A stretch of DNA of 64,000 bases from Rhodeus uyekii. Lineage: Eukaryota; Chordata; Actinopteri; Cypriniformes; Acheilognathidae. A program made the position numbers and the translations under genes. Below the pieces are notes generated by a model. That model was not told the origin of the DNA and searched no databases. It saw only the letters and a program-made list of their open reading frames with translations. Positions 54,843 to 64,000 of this stretch are shown here, piece after piece; within the stretch, counting starts at the first letter, position 1; every line of letters starts with the position of its first letter. The stretch is from the NCBI GenBank assembly GCA_037043235.1, contig JAWRVZ010000134.1, forward strand, positions 260,501-324,500, given 5' to 3'.

Positions 54843-55784
54843 TCGTATAATGAGTTTTTCGTATCTTGGAACACATTTTACATGTAAAATGGCTAATCCG
54901 TTGCAAGCCCTCCAAAAACACCCCATTAAATTTCATAATAAAGCTAAATTGAACTATAAACAATGAAATAACGTAAAATGTCGAAGCTTACCTTTCGAGT
55001 GAGGCTATCTCCGAAAGTGGCGGCAGAGGAGGAGCAGGACAAACGGCAGATAACGTACGTACGTACTGTAACGAGTTATATTGGGTAAGGCTCCTTTAAG
55101 GCGGAGCGCTCTTTCACTCTCTCAAGTTCAGTAATGAGGTGGTTCGAACTGAGCGCGAGCAGGGAAGCATGCCATGGTCGGAGTGGCATGTATGCGGAGT
55201 GAGGTTTTTTTTCCAACTGTTTTCTTTTTTTTCTGTTGTTACTATTGTTTTGTTGTTTGGTAACGCGATGGTGAGTGAAGCATTGTTTGCCGACTGCTCT
55301 GGTGTGGGTCGAATGGGCAGTTCCTGTTATTAAAGGACCCCTTTGGAATAGCAGTTGTGTCTCACTTGTGGTTCACTCTATGTTTAGGCGAGCTATCCGG
55401 CCTCTCCTAGAGAACAAACGCGTTACAGTACACATAAAAAATGTAAAGTTTCGGGTGCGGAGTGGCTGAGCTAAAGCACGCCAGCACGTACGTATAGAAG
55501 ATGCATGATGGGAGGGATGCTGTCCAATTAGAGAGAAGGATCTCATGGCTTGGCTAGCACCAGGAACCAATGGGAGAGCAGGAGGATGGTGGCGAGTCTA
55601 CTATAACTAAGATGGCGGCGTGCGGCGCGAGTTTCAAAATTGTTATGGGGCGAATCTCGGACTTTCAGAAACCTTTCGTATCTTGAAAACTTTTCGTATG
55701 TAGAGCAGTAAAATTGTTCGTCTTTGCTTTCGTAACTTGGATTTTTCGTAGGTTGAGCCTTTCGTATCTTGAGGTACTACTGAT
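54843..55784. mobile_element. Tigger-like element with a nested solo LTR
   Basis: The right end reads TTTCGTATCTTGAGGTACTACTG, the complement of CAGTAGTACCTCAAGATACGA. The left begins inside the terminal region (TTTTTCGTATCTTGGAACAC, TTTACATGTAAAATGGCTAA, TCCGTTGCAAGCC), so the outermost left bases are lost. Without the LTR it would be about 577 bp. No transposase codons recognised. Confidence 0.7.
55067..55427 (+). mobile_element. Solo LTR (361 bp) with GTAC TSD
   Basis: Begins TGTAACGAGTTATATTGGG and ends AACAAACGCGTTACA, with TGTAACG/CGTTACA inverted ends. Flanked by identical GTAC (55063-55066 and 55428-55431). TTATTAAAGGACCCC near the 3' half may hold the polyadenylation signal. Lies within a Tigger-like element. 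Confidence 0.85.
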
Positions 55785-57370
55785 TAGAGTTACTAAGCCT
55801 AGTGTGGACTTTTTTATACATGGATTAAGACAGTTTATTTAAAAATGGTTAAGCTTAGTGTGAAAGCCAAGAGTGTTAGAAAGTATACCATGGGTGTGGC
55901 ATCTGTGAATGGGCTTCTAGGAGATTAGTACCTTTATGTATAGATCTGATCCGAGGCTTTTGAAGCAGGGTGGATCAGAAGCAGGTATTTTCTCTCTCTC
56001 TTTTTTTGTTGTTGAGTTCTTCATTAATTCATTTCAGGGGCCATTCACTGCCCACAGTCTTGTCTCCAGTGGGTGATATATTGTAATGAATTTAATAGCA
56101 GTAAGATCCTTCAAAATCGGGTTGAAGCTCAAGCCCTTTATTAAATTAAGAGAAAGATGCCCCAGGCCAAAGCTAGAGAGAGACAGAGAGATCTAAATTA
56201 CAGGATGTGTAGGGAGATTTTGATGCAGCAGACCCCAGGCTGAGCTGAACTCCACTTTACACTGTGGCATATGAAATGTAAATGTGTGTTTTCGGAAAAC
56301 ATCCTCATCAGTTCATGAATGTTTAATGTCATAATGAATTTAGCCTGCTTCATGTACATTATGACCTCTCTTTCTTTCTACTGTGGCTTTTGATGCTGCG
56401 TTACAAAATATACTGGCTTGAGGAGTAACGGATACATATAACGTACACAGTACAATGATTAGGACACAAGAGGAGGAATTGTATTAATTTATAATTCAGA
56501 TTACAGATATGGTTTTGTAACAATGGGGTTACTAGCAGGATTATAATATTCAGTGTATAACGTAAAATAGTTTGCTTCATCAGTGACGAATACTGCACAC
56601 CAGGTGACCTGGTGAGGCAGTGTTCTCACACATTACCCCTCAGATTTTCAATAACAAACTAAATGATGAACAAATTGGTAATGTAATTTTTTTTTTTAAA
56701 TTACAGGAGGAAATCCTGGAATGTACAGGACTACTAAAATGGGGACAGACAGGTCCTTTTTGACCAATTTTTGCAAAAGGTCTTCAAAATCCGAATCTGA
56801 TAATTAGTCATTTCTACTGAATACACTTTTAAAATAGCTGGATGGTGTGGCTGTCTTACAGGTATGCAGGTAATTAAAAGCCATAACATCACATGCCACA
56901 ATTACTCAGGATTATGTTATGTTATGTCAGCTGAAATTGCTCTCCTTGGCAACACAAAGGCTGAAGGCTATTCCGATATATGAGCAAGCTGAGATCTTGT
57001 TTACACACAAATACACTCATACAGAGGATCTAGTACTGAGGAGTTTGTTCTAATGTTATGATAAGAGTAAGGGTGTCTCTTAGATATTCCCCTGGCTTAG
57101 ATCCCTGGGACGTGCCAGTCACATTGCTTGAGAAGTGGCTGTCTTTCTGAAATGTCACCGAGAGAGACAGCCTCATATTTCCTCTCTATCCAGGGGTTTT
57201 CAACCTTCTTGGACATATGTTTATCTAATTTCACTCAAATTTAGTGTGACGGCTGGCCTAGATTTTAATTCAGTTTTACTATTTGATCATCTTTGGTATT
57301 CTTGGTTTTTACAAGCCATTTTGTTTTTGCACAAATTCAGTAGCACCAAATCTGCCGTAACCTTAGCCAA
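55785..57370. other. Unique noncoding interval
   Basis: No transposon ends or exons seen. Ends with TTAGCCAA (57363-57370), one copy of the hAT target duplication. Confidence 0.4.
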
Positions 57371-57595
57371 CAGTGTTGCCAGATTGGACTGACGATTTCC
57401 AACCCAACTACAGCATAAAACCCGCCCATTTAAGAAAATACCCACCCAAGACCACGATTGGGGGGGGGGGGGGGGGGCTTGTTTTAATGGAATTTATATG
57501 CATTTATATATGAAATTTTTATCGACCAGCCCAATGCATTTTTTTTCCAGTCGGACGTGACCAAAAGGAGGGACCCGCCCAATCTGGCAACATTG
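57371..57595. mobile_element. 225 bp hAT MITE with perfect 8 bp TSD
   Basis: Ends CAGTGTTGCCAGATTGG and CCAATCTGGCAACATTG are inverted repeats with one mismatch. TTAGCCAA is duplicated exactly at 57363-57370 and 57596-57603. It contains an 18-G run at 57460-57477. Non-coding. Confidence 0.9.
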
Positions 57596-57982
57596 TTAGC
57601 CAATAATTAGCTGGGAGCAAAGTTTAAATTGCCCCCTCTAGTGGATGACTAAAGATTTGGTAGTACAATTTCACATTTACAGCTTTCACATTAACAGCTG
57701 CCCCACCAGGCTGAAAGTCCCTGCTCTAATCACTTGCAAAAAAAGAAAAAGAATGTGTGTCTTTGATATGAGGAAATGTGTGTGCTGAAGTGAAAATTCT
57801 GTAATGTCTATAACAGAGTCCCTAAACATGTAATGAACTCCTATTGTATTGAGAGTCCCTCATGAGGGAGATTATATGCTGCCCCCTGCTGCTCATTTCA
57901 CCGAATCTCACTTGAAGTCATATTACATATCTGTTTTCACAGCTATATTATAGGAAGCTATTATAGGAAGCTATATTGTAAG

Positions 57983-58022
<40 letters not shown>

Positions 58023-58231
58023 CATTACATGACGTTACATATACTAAATGTATTATAATATGTTGTAATCATATATTATATAATATGTTGTAGTTTTCTT
58101 CTTCCTCGGTTGTTGATATTTCTCCTTTTGTATGAAGCGAATTTAATTCGAAACACTGCCACTTAGTGGGGTGCGCCCAGGCCCTGAGAGCAGGTGCTCG
58201 TTACCCCTCCCCCTTCTCCTCACTATCCTGA
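57596..58231. other. Unique interval with (TA)n
   Basis: (TA)n at 57991-58021. The tandem unit TATAGGAAGCTAT occurs at 57950-57977. Otherwise featureless. Confidence 0.45.
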
Positions 58232-58517
58232 AGTAATATCTCATGAATATCAATTTAGTCACGCTGACGTAGCTTAGAAGCACGCAGTTACGCACCCTAC
58301 TTGATGTAGGAGGATTGGTTACGTCGCTTCCCTAAGGCGGGAAACTCCTCACGTTGGCCTTGCCCACATCAGACAGGAAGCTCCTCCCCTCACCGGCTCC
58401 GCTCGGTTCTCAGTCGACGAATGTGTCAACAATGTACTACCGAGCGCTGTGATACGATGGATAAACGCGTCTCCTTTCCATTTATAAGACGGAAATAGGA
58501 TTTTACTTTCTTTACAG
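58232..58517 (+). promoter_or_regulatory. Candidate promoter and non-coding first exon
   Basis: CpG-rich for this window. In order it holds TGACGTAG (58265, CRE-like), ATTGG (58314, inverted CCAAT) and GGCGGGAAAC (58336-58345, E2F-like), then a plausible exon ending TTTACAG|GTGAGA at 58517/58518. The only frame from its ATG at 58458 stops after 14 codons, so this exon would be non-coding. The motif set resembles a TATA-less housekeeping or cell-cycle promoter. The direction is inferred from the donor. Confidence 0.4.
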
Positions 58518-58760
58518 GTGAGAGGAATGTATATTCATCTATTATATGGCTTTAAAAGAATGATAGTGTAAATAGTGGCTTTATATAGGGTGGGAGAGAG
58601 AGAGAAGGAACCGTCGCAGTATAAAGAGAGTCAGCGCTCATCGAGAGCGTGCGTTTGTATTGTGTGCGCGCTAAGGCGCGCGTGTGTATTGTTTAGTGCG
58701 CGCGCACGCGCGCGTGTGTTTTCATTTTGCTTAAAAATAAACATTTCTTTTTCTCTGTAG
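58518..58760 (+). other. Possible short intron (GTGAGA...CTCTGTAG)
   Basis: Starts GTGAGAGG and ends TTTCTTTTTCTCTGTAG, a strong donor and a strong pyrimidine-rich acceptor 243 bp apart. A (CG/TG)n tract lies inside. The next exon would begin GGTCTGACTGG and has no long ORF. Confidence 0.3.
58656..58719. repeat. Alternating purine-pyrimidine (CG/TG) tract
   Basis: TGTGTGCGCGCTAAGGCGCG then CGTGTGTATTG, GTGCGCGCGCACGCGCGCGT: an alternating CG/TG tract of the type that favours left-handed Z-DNA. Confidence 0.7.
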
Positions 58761-60899
58761 GGTCTGACTGGATTTATTATTTCTGAATGTAATCATATGT
58801 GCTAAGAGTAGCAATTATTAGAGTCATAACCAGGGCTGTGTGACAAAAGATAGTCAGCTCCCTATCTAGACAGCAGCAGTTTAGGACGTCCCTCGTTCAC
58901 GGCTTATTATCTCCCAAAAAGCTGCTATTGAGTGTTCATAGGGTTTGTATATACACACTGCCATGTATTCTGCTTACTGTTCTTACAGTTATCATATATA
59001 ATTAACAATAAGCGTATTAAGGCTCATTGCTCGTGGTGTATAAAAAAATATATTTTTTTATTTAATTTTATGTTTTTTTCACCATCTGTCTCAATGTGGC
59101 AAATGTTAACCAAAAGTCCATGCTCGTTCTTATTTTGGCTCATGTGTCATGATCATATTCATACTGAGAGAGAGTCATATATTAATGTACTGAATTCATG
59201 CAGGAAATGCGTGTTGGAGATGTCTGTCACACCACACACTCTTTCATGGTCACACACGGCTGCTTTATTGAGTTCATTCGTAACATAAAGTAACGTTCCT
59301 GAAAAGGATTCTGATCGCATAATCTGCTTTCTTTAGCGTTCTCCTGCTGTCGATTACATAAAGAGCTACGAGAATATTTTCAGCAGTCCATAATTGTTAA
59401 ATATGCTTAGTTTTGTTATTTGTTTTGATTGTGGAGAACAGAGTCTCCTGATTTTATTTATTCCATTCTTCTAATGACTAATAAATGTGCTGTTTTGTCG
59501 CAACTCGGTAACAGTTTGCCAGCAGTAAAAGGTAGCTGTGGATCTTGTAAAAGTAATTAAGCTTGCCGCTGTAATCTCTGGTGTTTACATTCAGGGCCTA
59601 AAGAAAAAGGCTGACCCAGTTTTGCATGTCCTCATCACAACCAAATTCTTGAAAAGACTTCCAGTGGAGCGGGCGCCAACACACCCCTTGCGTTTGCATG
59701 TGTTTCCATAGCCCTGTCCTGGAGGAGGCACAGCACATTTGCCTTCTCTGAACTCACATTTGACTATCTCTCAAAGCAGTGACCTTACTCTGATGGCAGT
59801 GGGAGAGGGCACAGATCAGCTCTCTCAAAGAGATGTTTGCCTGAATTGTAATGATGGTATTTTCCTGCCAAGGTTTTTTTTTCTTGTTCGAAAGGACAAC
59901 AGATTTTCTAAAATAATTGGGTATTCTCTTCGGGTGCTTGCATGGGGATCCGCACGTTTGCCGATGGACGCTCTTGTTGAGAAGGATCAACAGGAAGTGG
60001 CAGAGCAGCTGTGTCAACATGTCGTATAGCACCTGTCCTGCTGTGGGCTGTTGCAGAGGGCAAACCCCCGCTGAAAAGCTCACAGGCACCCCCGTGCTGC
60101 CCTCTCAAACCCTTGTCCCCTCCCTCATACGCCTTTATTCATGCAGCGATTAGGCTTTATCTTCATGGAACCAAACGAGCACTCTCATCCATATCCTGAG
60201 ACCTTTGAGCACACTAGCCTCCATGTCTGTGCATATAGTGATTTCTTTCTTTTTTTTCTTGTTTGTTTGTTGTTGTCTTTTTGTTGATATAGTGTCTAGA
60301 ATATGTCTATATAATGGCCACTAAGCTCATTTCTGTTACTGTGCAAGACTTCTGACTTCATTTGCTGCTATAGGTACAAGTTTAAGAATTACAAAGTGCA
60401 GGATCTGGAGAAATCAAACCAAAGTATTTATTATTATGATAACAAATTTTGCAAAATAAAGCAGCATAAACGACTGTTTTTGTACCGCTCAACCCTGGAA
60501 ATGGAAGCCAGTCCTGCTTCTGAACACCTGCTTAATCAACCTGATGACCATGGCTGTGTTTGAAATTGTCCCGTATACCCTCATTCTTAATTCCCTACAT
60601 TTTGTGAATGAAAATGAGTGAGTGAATTTGGGCATTGAGTGTGCCGGATGGGCTGCTGCTTTTGCATAGATTGTGCTTGTTGTTTCATTTGAAACTTGGC
60701 AGCTCCAGTAGTAATGATGATTTATAAGATTTATACTTGAACTCATGTATAAATCTTAATTAAACAATTTAAAAAGATTTCACCTGTATTACATTACGCT
60801 GTCGCCACGTTGGACCAGCAGTCTGATACCGTATGTGGATGGATGATTCAAATCTGCTGCAGGCACCATCTTCTGGAGTTCATTCAACACACAACTCAT
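58761..60899. other. Unique interval, transposon-poor
   Basis: No transposon termini. 59640-60200 is relatively GC-rich with several overlapping short ORFs on both strands and could be a conserved noncoding element; no exon frame is preferred. Confidence 0.35.
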
Positions 60900-61488
60900 A
60901 AGGGCCAGTCGCACAGCCGATCACGCACGAATCACTGACATATCGCGCACGTCGACGCATACGAGCAAATATGGTGCAGTATCCCACAAACATTTGACGC
61001 ACACCCGACGCATGAATCACTGACGGAGCGCGTCCAAACACGCACGCTTCGCAAACGTTCCACGTATTCGTCAGTTTTGTAAGTGATTGTCAGTGGATGT
61101 CAGTGGAATGAACGTGATACGTGCGCGGTTCATGCGTGATATGAAGGTGGGGCGTCAGCGGACGGAAGTGGACGTGCGCAGTTTCGAACCAGTTCCGACA
61201 CATAAGCAATGACTGCCGACGCGTGTCCCGCGCATAGTCACGTATACTCGACGCACGCCGACTCCTGAATAACGCACACGTCGACAGTCGTGCATCGGAA
61301 AAATTTTGAACCGCTCAAGACTCAAAATCACGCACAAACCGCCTTCGACGCACATCCACTTACAATCACTGATGGTCCACGTTCGTTCCACTGACGAATT
61401 ACGCATACGACGCACGCTCCGCGCAGAAACAAAAATCTGTGTGTAATTCGTCCGTGATTCATGCGTTTTCACTGTGTGACTGGCCCTT
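60900..61488. mobile_element. 589 bp CpG-rich MITE, ends AAGGGCCAGTCRCACAG
   Basis: Left AAGGGCCAGTCGCACAGC; the reverse complement of the right end reads AAGGGCCAGTCACACAGTG. The interior is dense in CpG and in repeated ACGCA, AATCACTGAC(G) and GTCAGTGGA(A) units in both orientations, a fold-back arrangement. No protein domain; the 105-codon minus ORF (61155-61472) is Arg-rich by composition. The target duplication is unclear. Confidence 0.7.
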
Positions 61489-63514
61489 TACAGTGCATTA
61501 TGGGTATTCTTTAGCCATTGAGCGTACATCGGTTGTACACTCGTTATTGCGGTACATTATGGGATTGAATGAGTGCAATCGATATCCTCCAATATGGACA
61601 CCACTACAAATAGCTGTCCCATCCAATAGTACCCTAAATTGTGCAAATTCAGATACAGCACCTTGATAAGCTGGTCCATTGTAATTAGGATTGGAGCTAA
61701 ACTATGGAGGATGGTGGCCCATCTGGGTGCAGGATTGGATACCATTGGCATACACCCTGAAATGATACATGGCTCACACAATATTTACTCAAAATGTACT
61801 AAAGATGTTTGGAAGTGCATATCATTAACAATAATGGTAAAAAGCTTACAAATCATTTTTGCAATATTGGATCCAATGAAATGTAAGTAGTTGAGGTTTT
61901 TGTGGAAATGTTGTTCTGTATGTTTCACACCTCTAGCCTTGCTGTCTTTTGTTACCCGTGAGGGACTTTCAGTATACTTCTGACTGACTTCCTCTTCTCT
62001 GTGTTTGAGTTTAATGTTCTCTGATGAGTCTCGACAGTAATCGCATAGATTTTATCAGATGCAACGCGTTTTGCTTTCACTCATCCAACCATTATATGTC
62101 AGCTGTTATATGAATAGCCCACATGATAAGAAAACTAGAGGCATAACACCCGCTTTCATTTTCTCTAATGTAAATGAGTAAACACGAGAGAGTAGTTTTT
62201 GAAACTGTAAGCTTTTTTTATATATATATGGCTATGTTTCTAGTTTAACAGAGTCCTCCAGTGTTTTCCCCTCATGTAGCCTTCCCCAATATATGTGATA
62301 GCGCCCTCTGGGGGCTGTATTTGACAACACTGACACACTTATTTTTTCTTTTTGTACGGCTGTACCTAATCACATAGTGTAGGTATGAATAGAAACCAGC
62401 TAAGTGAGCACTTCCTGTGTGCTGGCTGTAGCTACAAGACAGTCACACAACAGACCACACATGCACAGAAGCAACCGTCAGTTACATATCGTTCAATCTT
62501 GTGATGAACTCCGCTTACAGAGAGAGTCTGCTCTGATTTGCCTATCCGCCCTAGTCAAACACAGCTCTGGCCTTGCATATGCAAATGCTCAGGCATGCTG
62601 GGTAACGTGCAGGGCAGGCGGTGACAGGCGTCCCCGACTCACAGCTGTTATCTGATGTTATCTTTGACACCAGATCGGCATCAACATGCTGCAGCATTCA
62701 GCGTCCGCGACCTGGAAACCAGACCTTTCAACTGTCAGCACCTTCGGATCAGACTCCACAGCGCCAGTGTCACTGAAACATCCTGAGAAATCGTGTTTTC
62801 AACAGTGAATATGATATGGTGTAATGTAGTGTAAACAGGAGCTTACTACTTTAAAGACGGCATAATACAGCATTTAATTGCCCAATTTGATAGAATATTA
62901 AGCTGGAAATAATGTAGAGCAGGACTTGATTTTAAATGGATTCGGTCACACGTGTCACGCGGTGAAATTATTTGTTAATACTGTTTTTCTTCCATCATTA
63001 CATCAGCAGAAAAGAAAAGTAATTTCAGAGACAAAGTATCATGCTTGGATGAAATATCACAAAATACATATCTTAACTTTTATCTCAGTTTTTAAGCATT
63101 TGTTCATAAAGGGGTAACGGTGAAAGTCAGAGGTACGTCATTTCAACCAAACTGTGTTTCGGTGCAAACGGTAAAACTCTAGAAAAAATGGAGGGTTCGA
63201 GTATATTTGCTTTTTAAGGGATGGAACAAATAAATGAACTTTAACGTCTAAAATTTTGCTATTAAAGTTTAAAATAGACTTATTGAAATGTCTCTGCTTT
63301 CATATTTTCAAGAAAGCTAGGACCGTGATGGCAAAATAAAAGCTCTTTTAAATCATTGTGTTAATCGGCATGACTGAGGCTTAATTTCATGCTTTTTATT
63401 ATATATATATATATATATATTATATGTAAATAATGAACAGGAAGAGATATTAATTCAGTGATTTAACCTTTGGTTTTAGTAGGCGCTGGATGTCAAGCTA
63501 AGTGGATTTGAACT

Positions 63515-63549
<35 letters not shown>

Positions 63550-64000
63550 ACGTGAGCAATACAGCAGCAGGTTTGGCCCCAGACGTAAGCGTTGAGAGCA
63601 ATGGGTGACAGTAGCTGCTGTAATCCCTCTTGTGGCGATAAGACATGGCTAAACAGACGCGGTGTGAGCAGCATTGAAGCTGGAGATAACACACACTTGT
63701 TCAGACCTTGCTTTTATTGCTCAGCCCATACGGTATGTGTTGTCCAGGTCTATGGCCGTCTTGTCTTGATGTGTTCAGTGTCTTGGAGGGCATGAGGGTC
63801 AGGCACGTAGGGTAAAACAGTGGGGCAGTTTGGAGGAATTTAACATCACCAAGTCACTTACAGCTCAGTCCCGGTGATTCCTATACTTGTCTACTGTCCT
63901 CAGCTGACAGGAAACCCTTAGGGACATCAACAGTGGTGGCCCAAAATCCTCTACACCCACACAATACACAAAAAGCAGCATTCTTCACTCCCTGCAGTGC
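61489..64000. other. Unique interval with microsatellites and a candidate regulatory block
   Basis: Contains (TA)n 63399-63425 and (TG)n 63512-63549. The block 62430-62800 is listed separately. No exon is recognised in the remainder. Confidence 0.4.
62430..62800. promoter_or_regulatory. Candidate regulatory block with palindromic POU-octamer site
   Basis: TTGCATATGCAA (62573-62584) is a perfect 12 bp palindrome extended to TATGCAAATGC, which includes the octamer ATGCAAAT (62579-62586). Such inverted octamer halves can bind POU-factor dimers. The surrounding 370 bp is GC-richer than its flanks and transposon-free. Role inferred. Confidence 0.3.

Noticed and set aside
59739..60199. Overlapping ORFs of 62-111 codons on both strands
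   Set aside because: Several frames are open on both strands and none shows a domain, splice consistency or start context better than the others.

Overview
The window is eukaryotic nuclear DNA from a ray-finned fish, most likely a cypriniform or another otophysan. It is AT-rich and full of microsatellites, and coding potential appears only as short broken pieces. The repeats are of teleost type: a Rex1/CR1-like LINE whose 3' end reads ATAAATAAAGGTGACTTGAC, a tRNA-headed SINE with the tail CTTTGGATAAAAGCGTCTGCC, and many hAT, Tc1/mariner, Tigger and PIF/Harbinger remnants. The species assignment rests on remembered repeat types and was not searched.

Layout. Positions 1-1508 hold a minus-strand solo LTR split by a hAT element. 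Positions 2393-5245 hold old repeats, a retroelement gag-like scrap and a Tigger-like copy. Positions 6424-10270 hold a minus-strand LINE broken by a hAT transposase relic (itself split by a Tigger MITE), a 590 bp TIR element and an LTR-like piece. Positions 11696-13547 hold LTR and MITE pieces. Positions 13548-17671 are mostly unique apart from an 899 bp Tigger-like element at 15477-16375. Positions 18780-22514 hold two LINEs in opposite orientations; the plus-strand copy carries an SGNH-esterase ORF1 relic, a solo LTR inserted just after the RT YADD codons, and a SINE. Positions 23691-26241 are a mosaic of hAT, Tc1 and a solo LTR. Positions 27244-36745 hold more Tigger, LINE, PIF/Harbinger, Tc1 and SINE copies.

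Positions 36746-50040 are comparatively poor in transposons. They contain the best candidate for a host coding exon: a 49-nt first coding exon at 38313-38361 with a CAG|GTCAGT donor, behind a transposon-free pyrimidine-rich leader. A second candidate transcription start, with CRE-like, CCAAT and E2F-like sites, a donor and a nearby acceptor, lies at 58232-58760. Several unique blocks with clustered transcription-factor-like motifs could be conserved noncoding elements of a neighbouring developmental gene. No host gene could be named.

What the window records best is transposon stratigraphy. Four solo LTRs have TG...CA or nearly intact ends with 4-5 bp target duplications, and several hAT elements have 8 bp duplications. 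One unusual event stands out: a 136 bp internal LINE fragment at 44315-44450, identical to a copy 6 kb away, with no LINE end or poly-A, flanked by a perfect 10 bp direct repeat. All calls come from reading by eye; identities and boundaries are approximate except where exact duplications are given.
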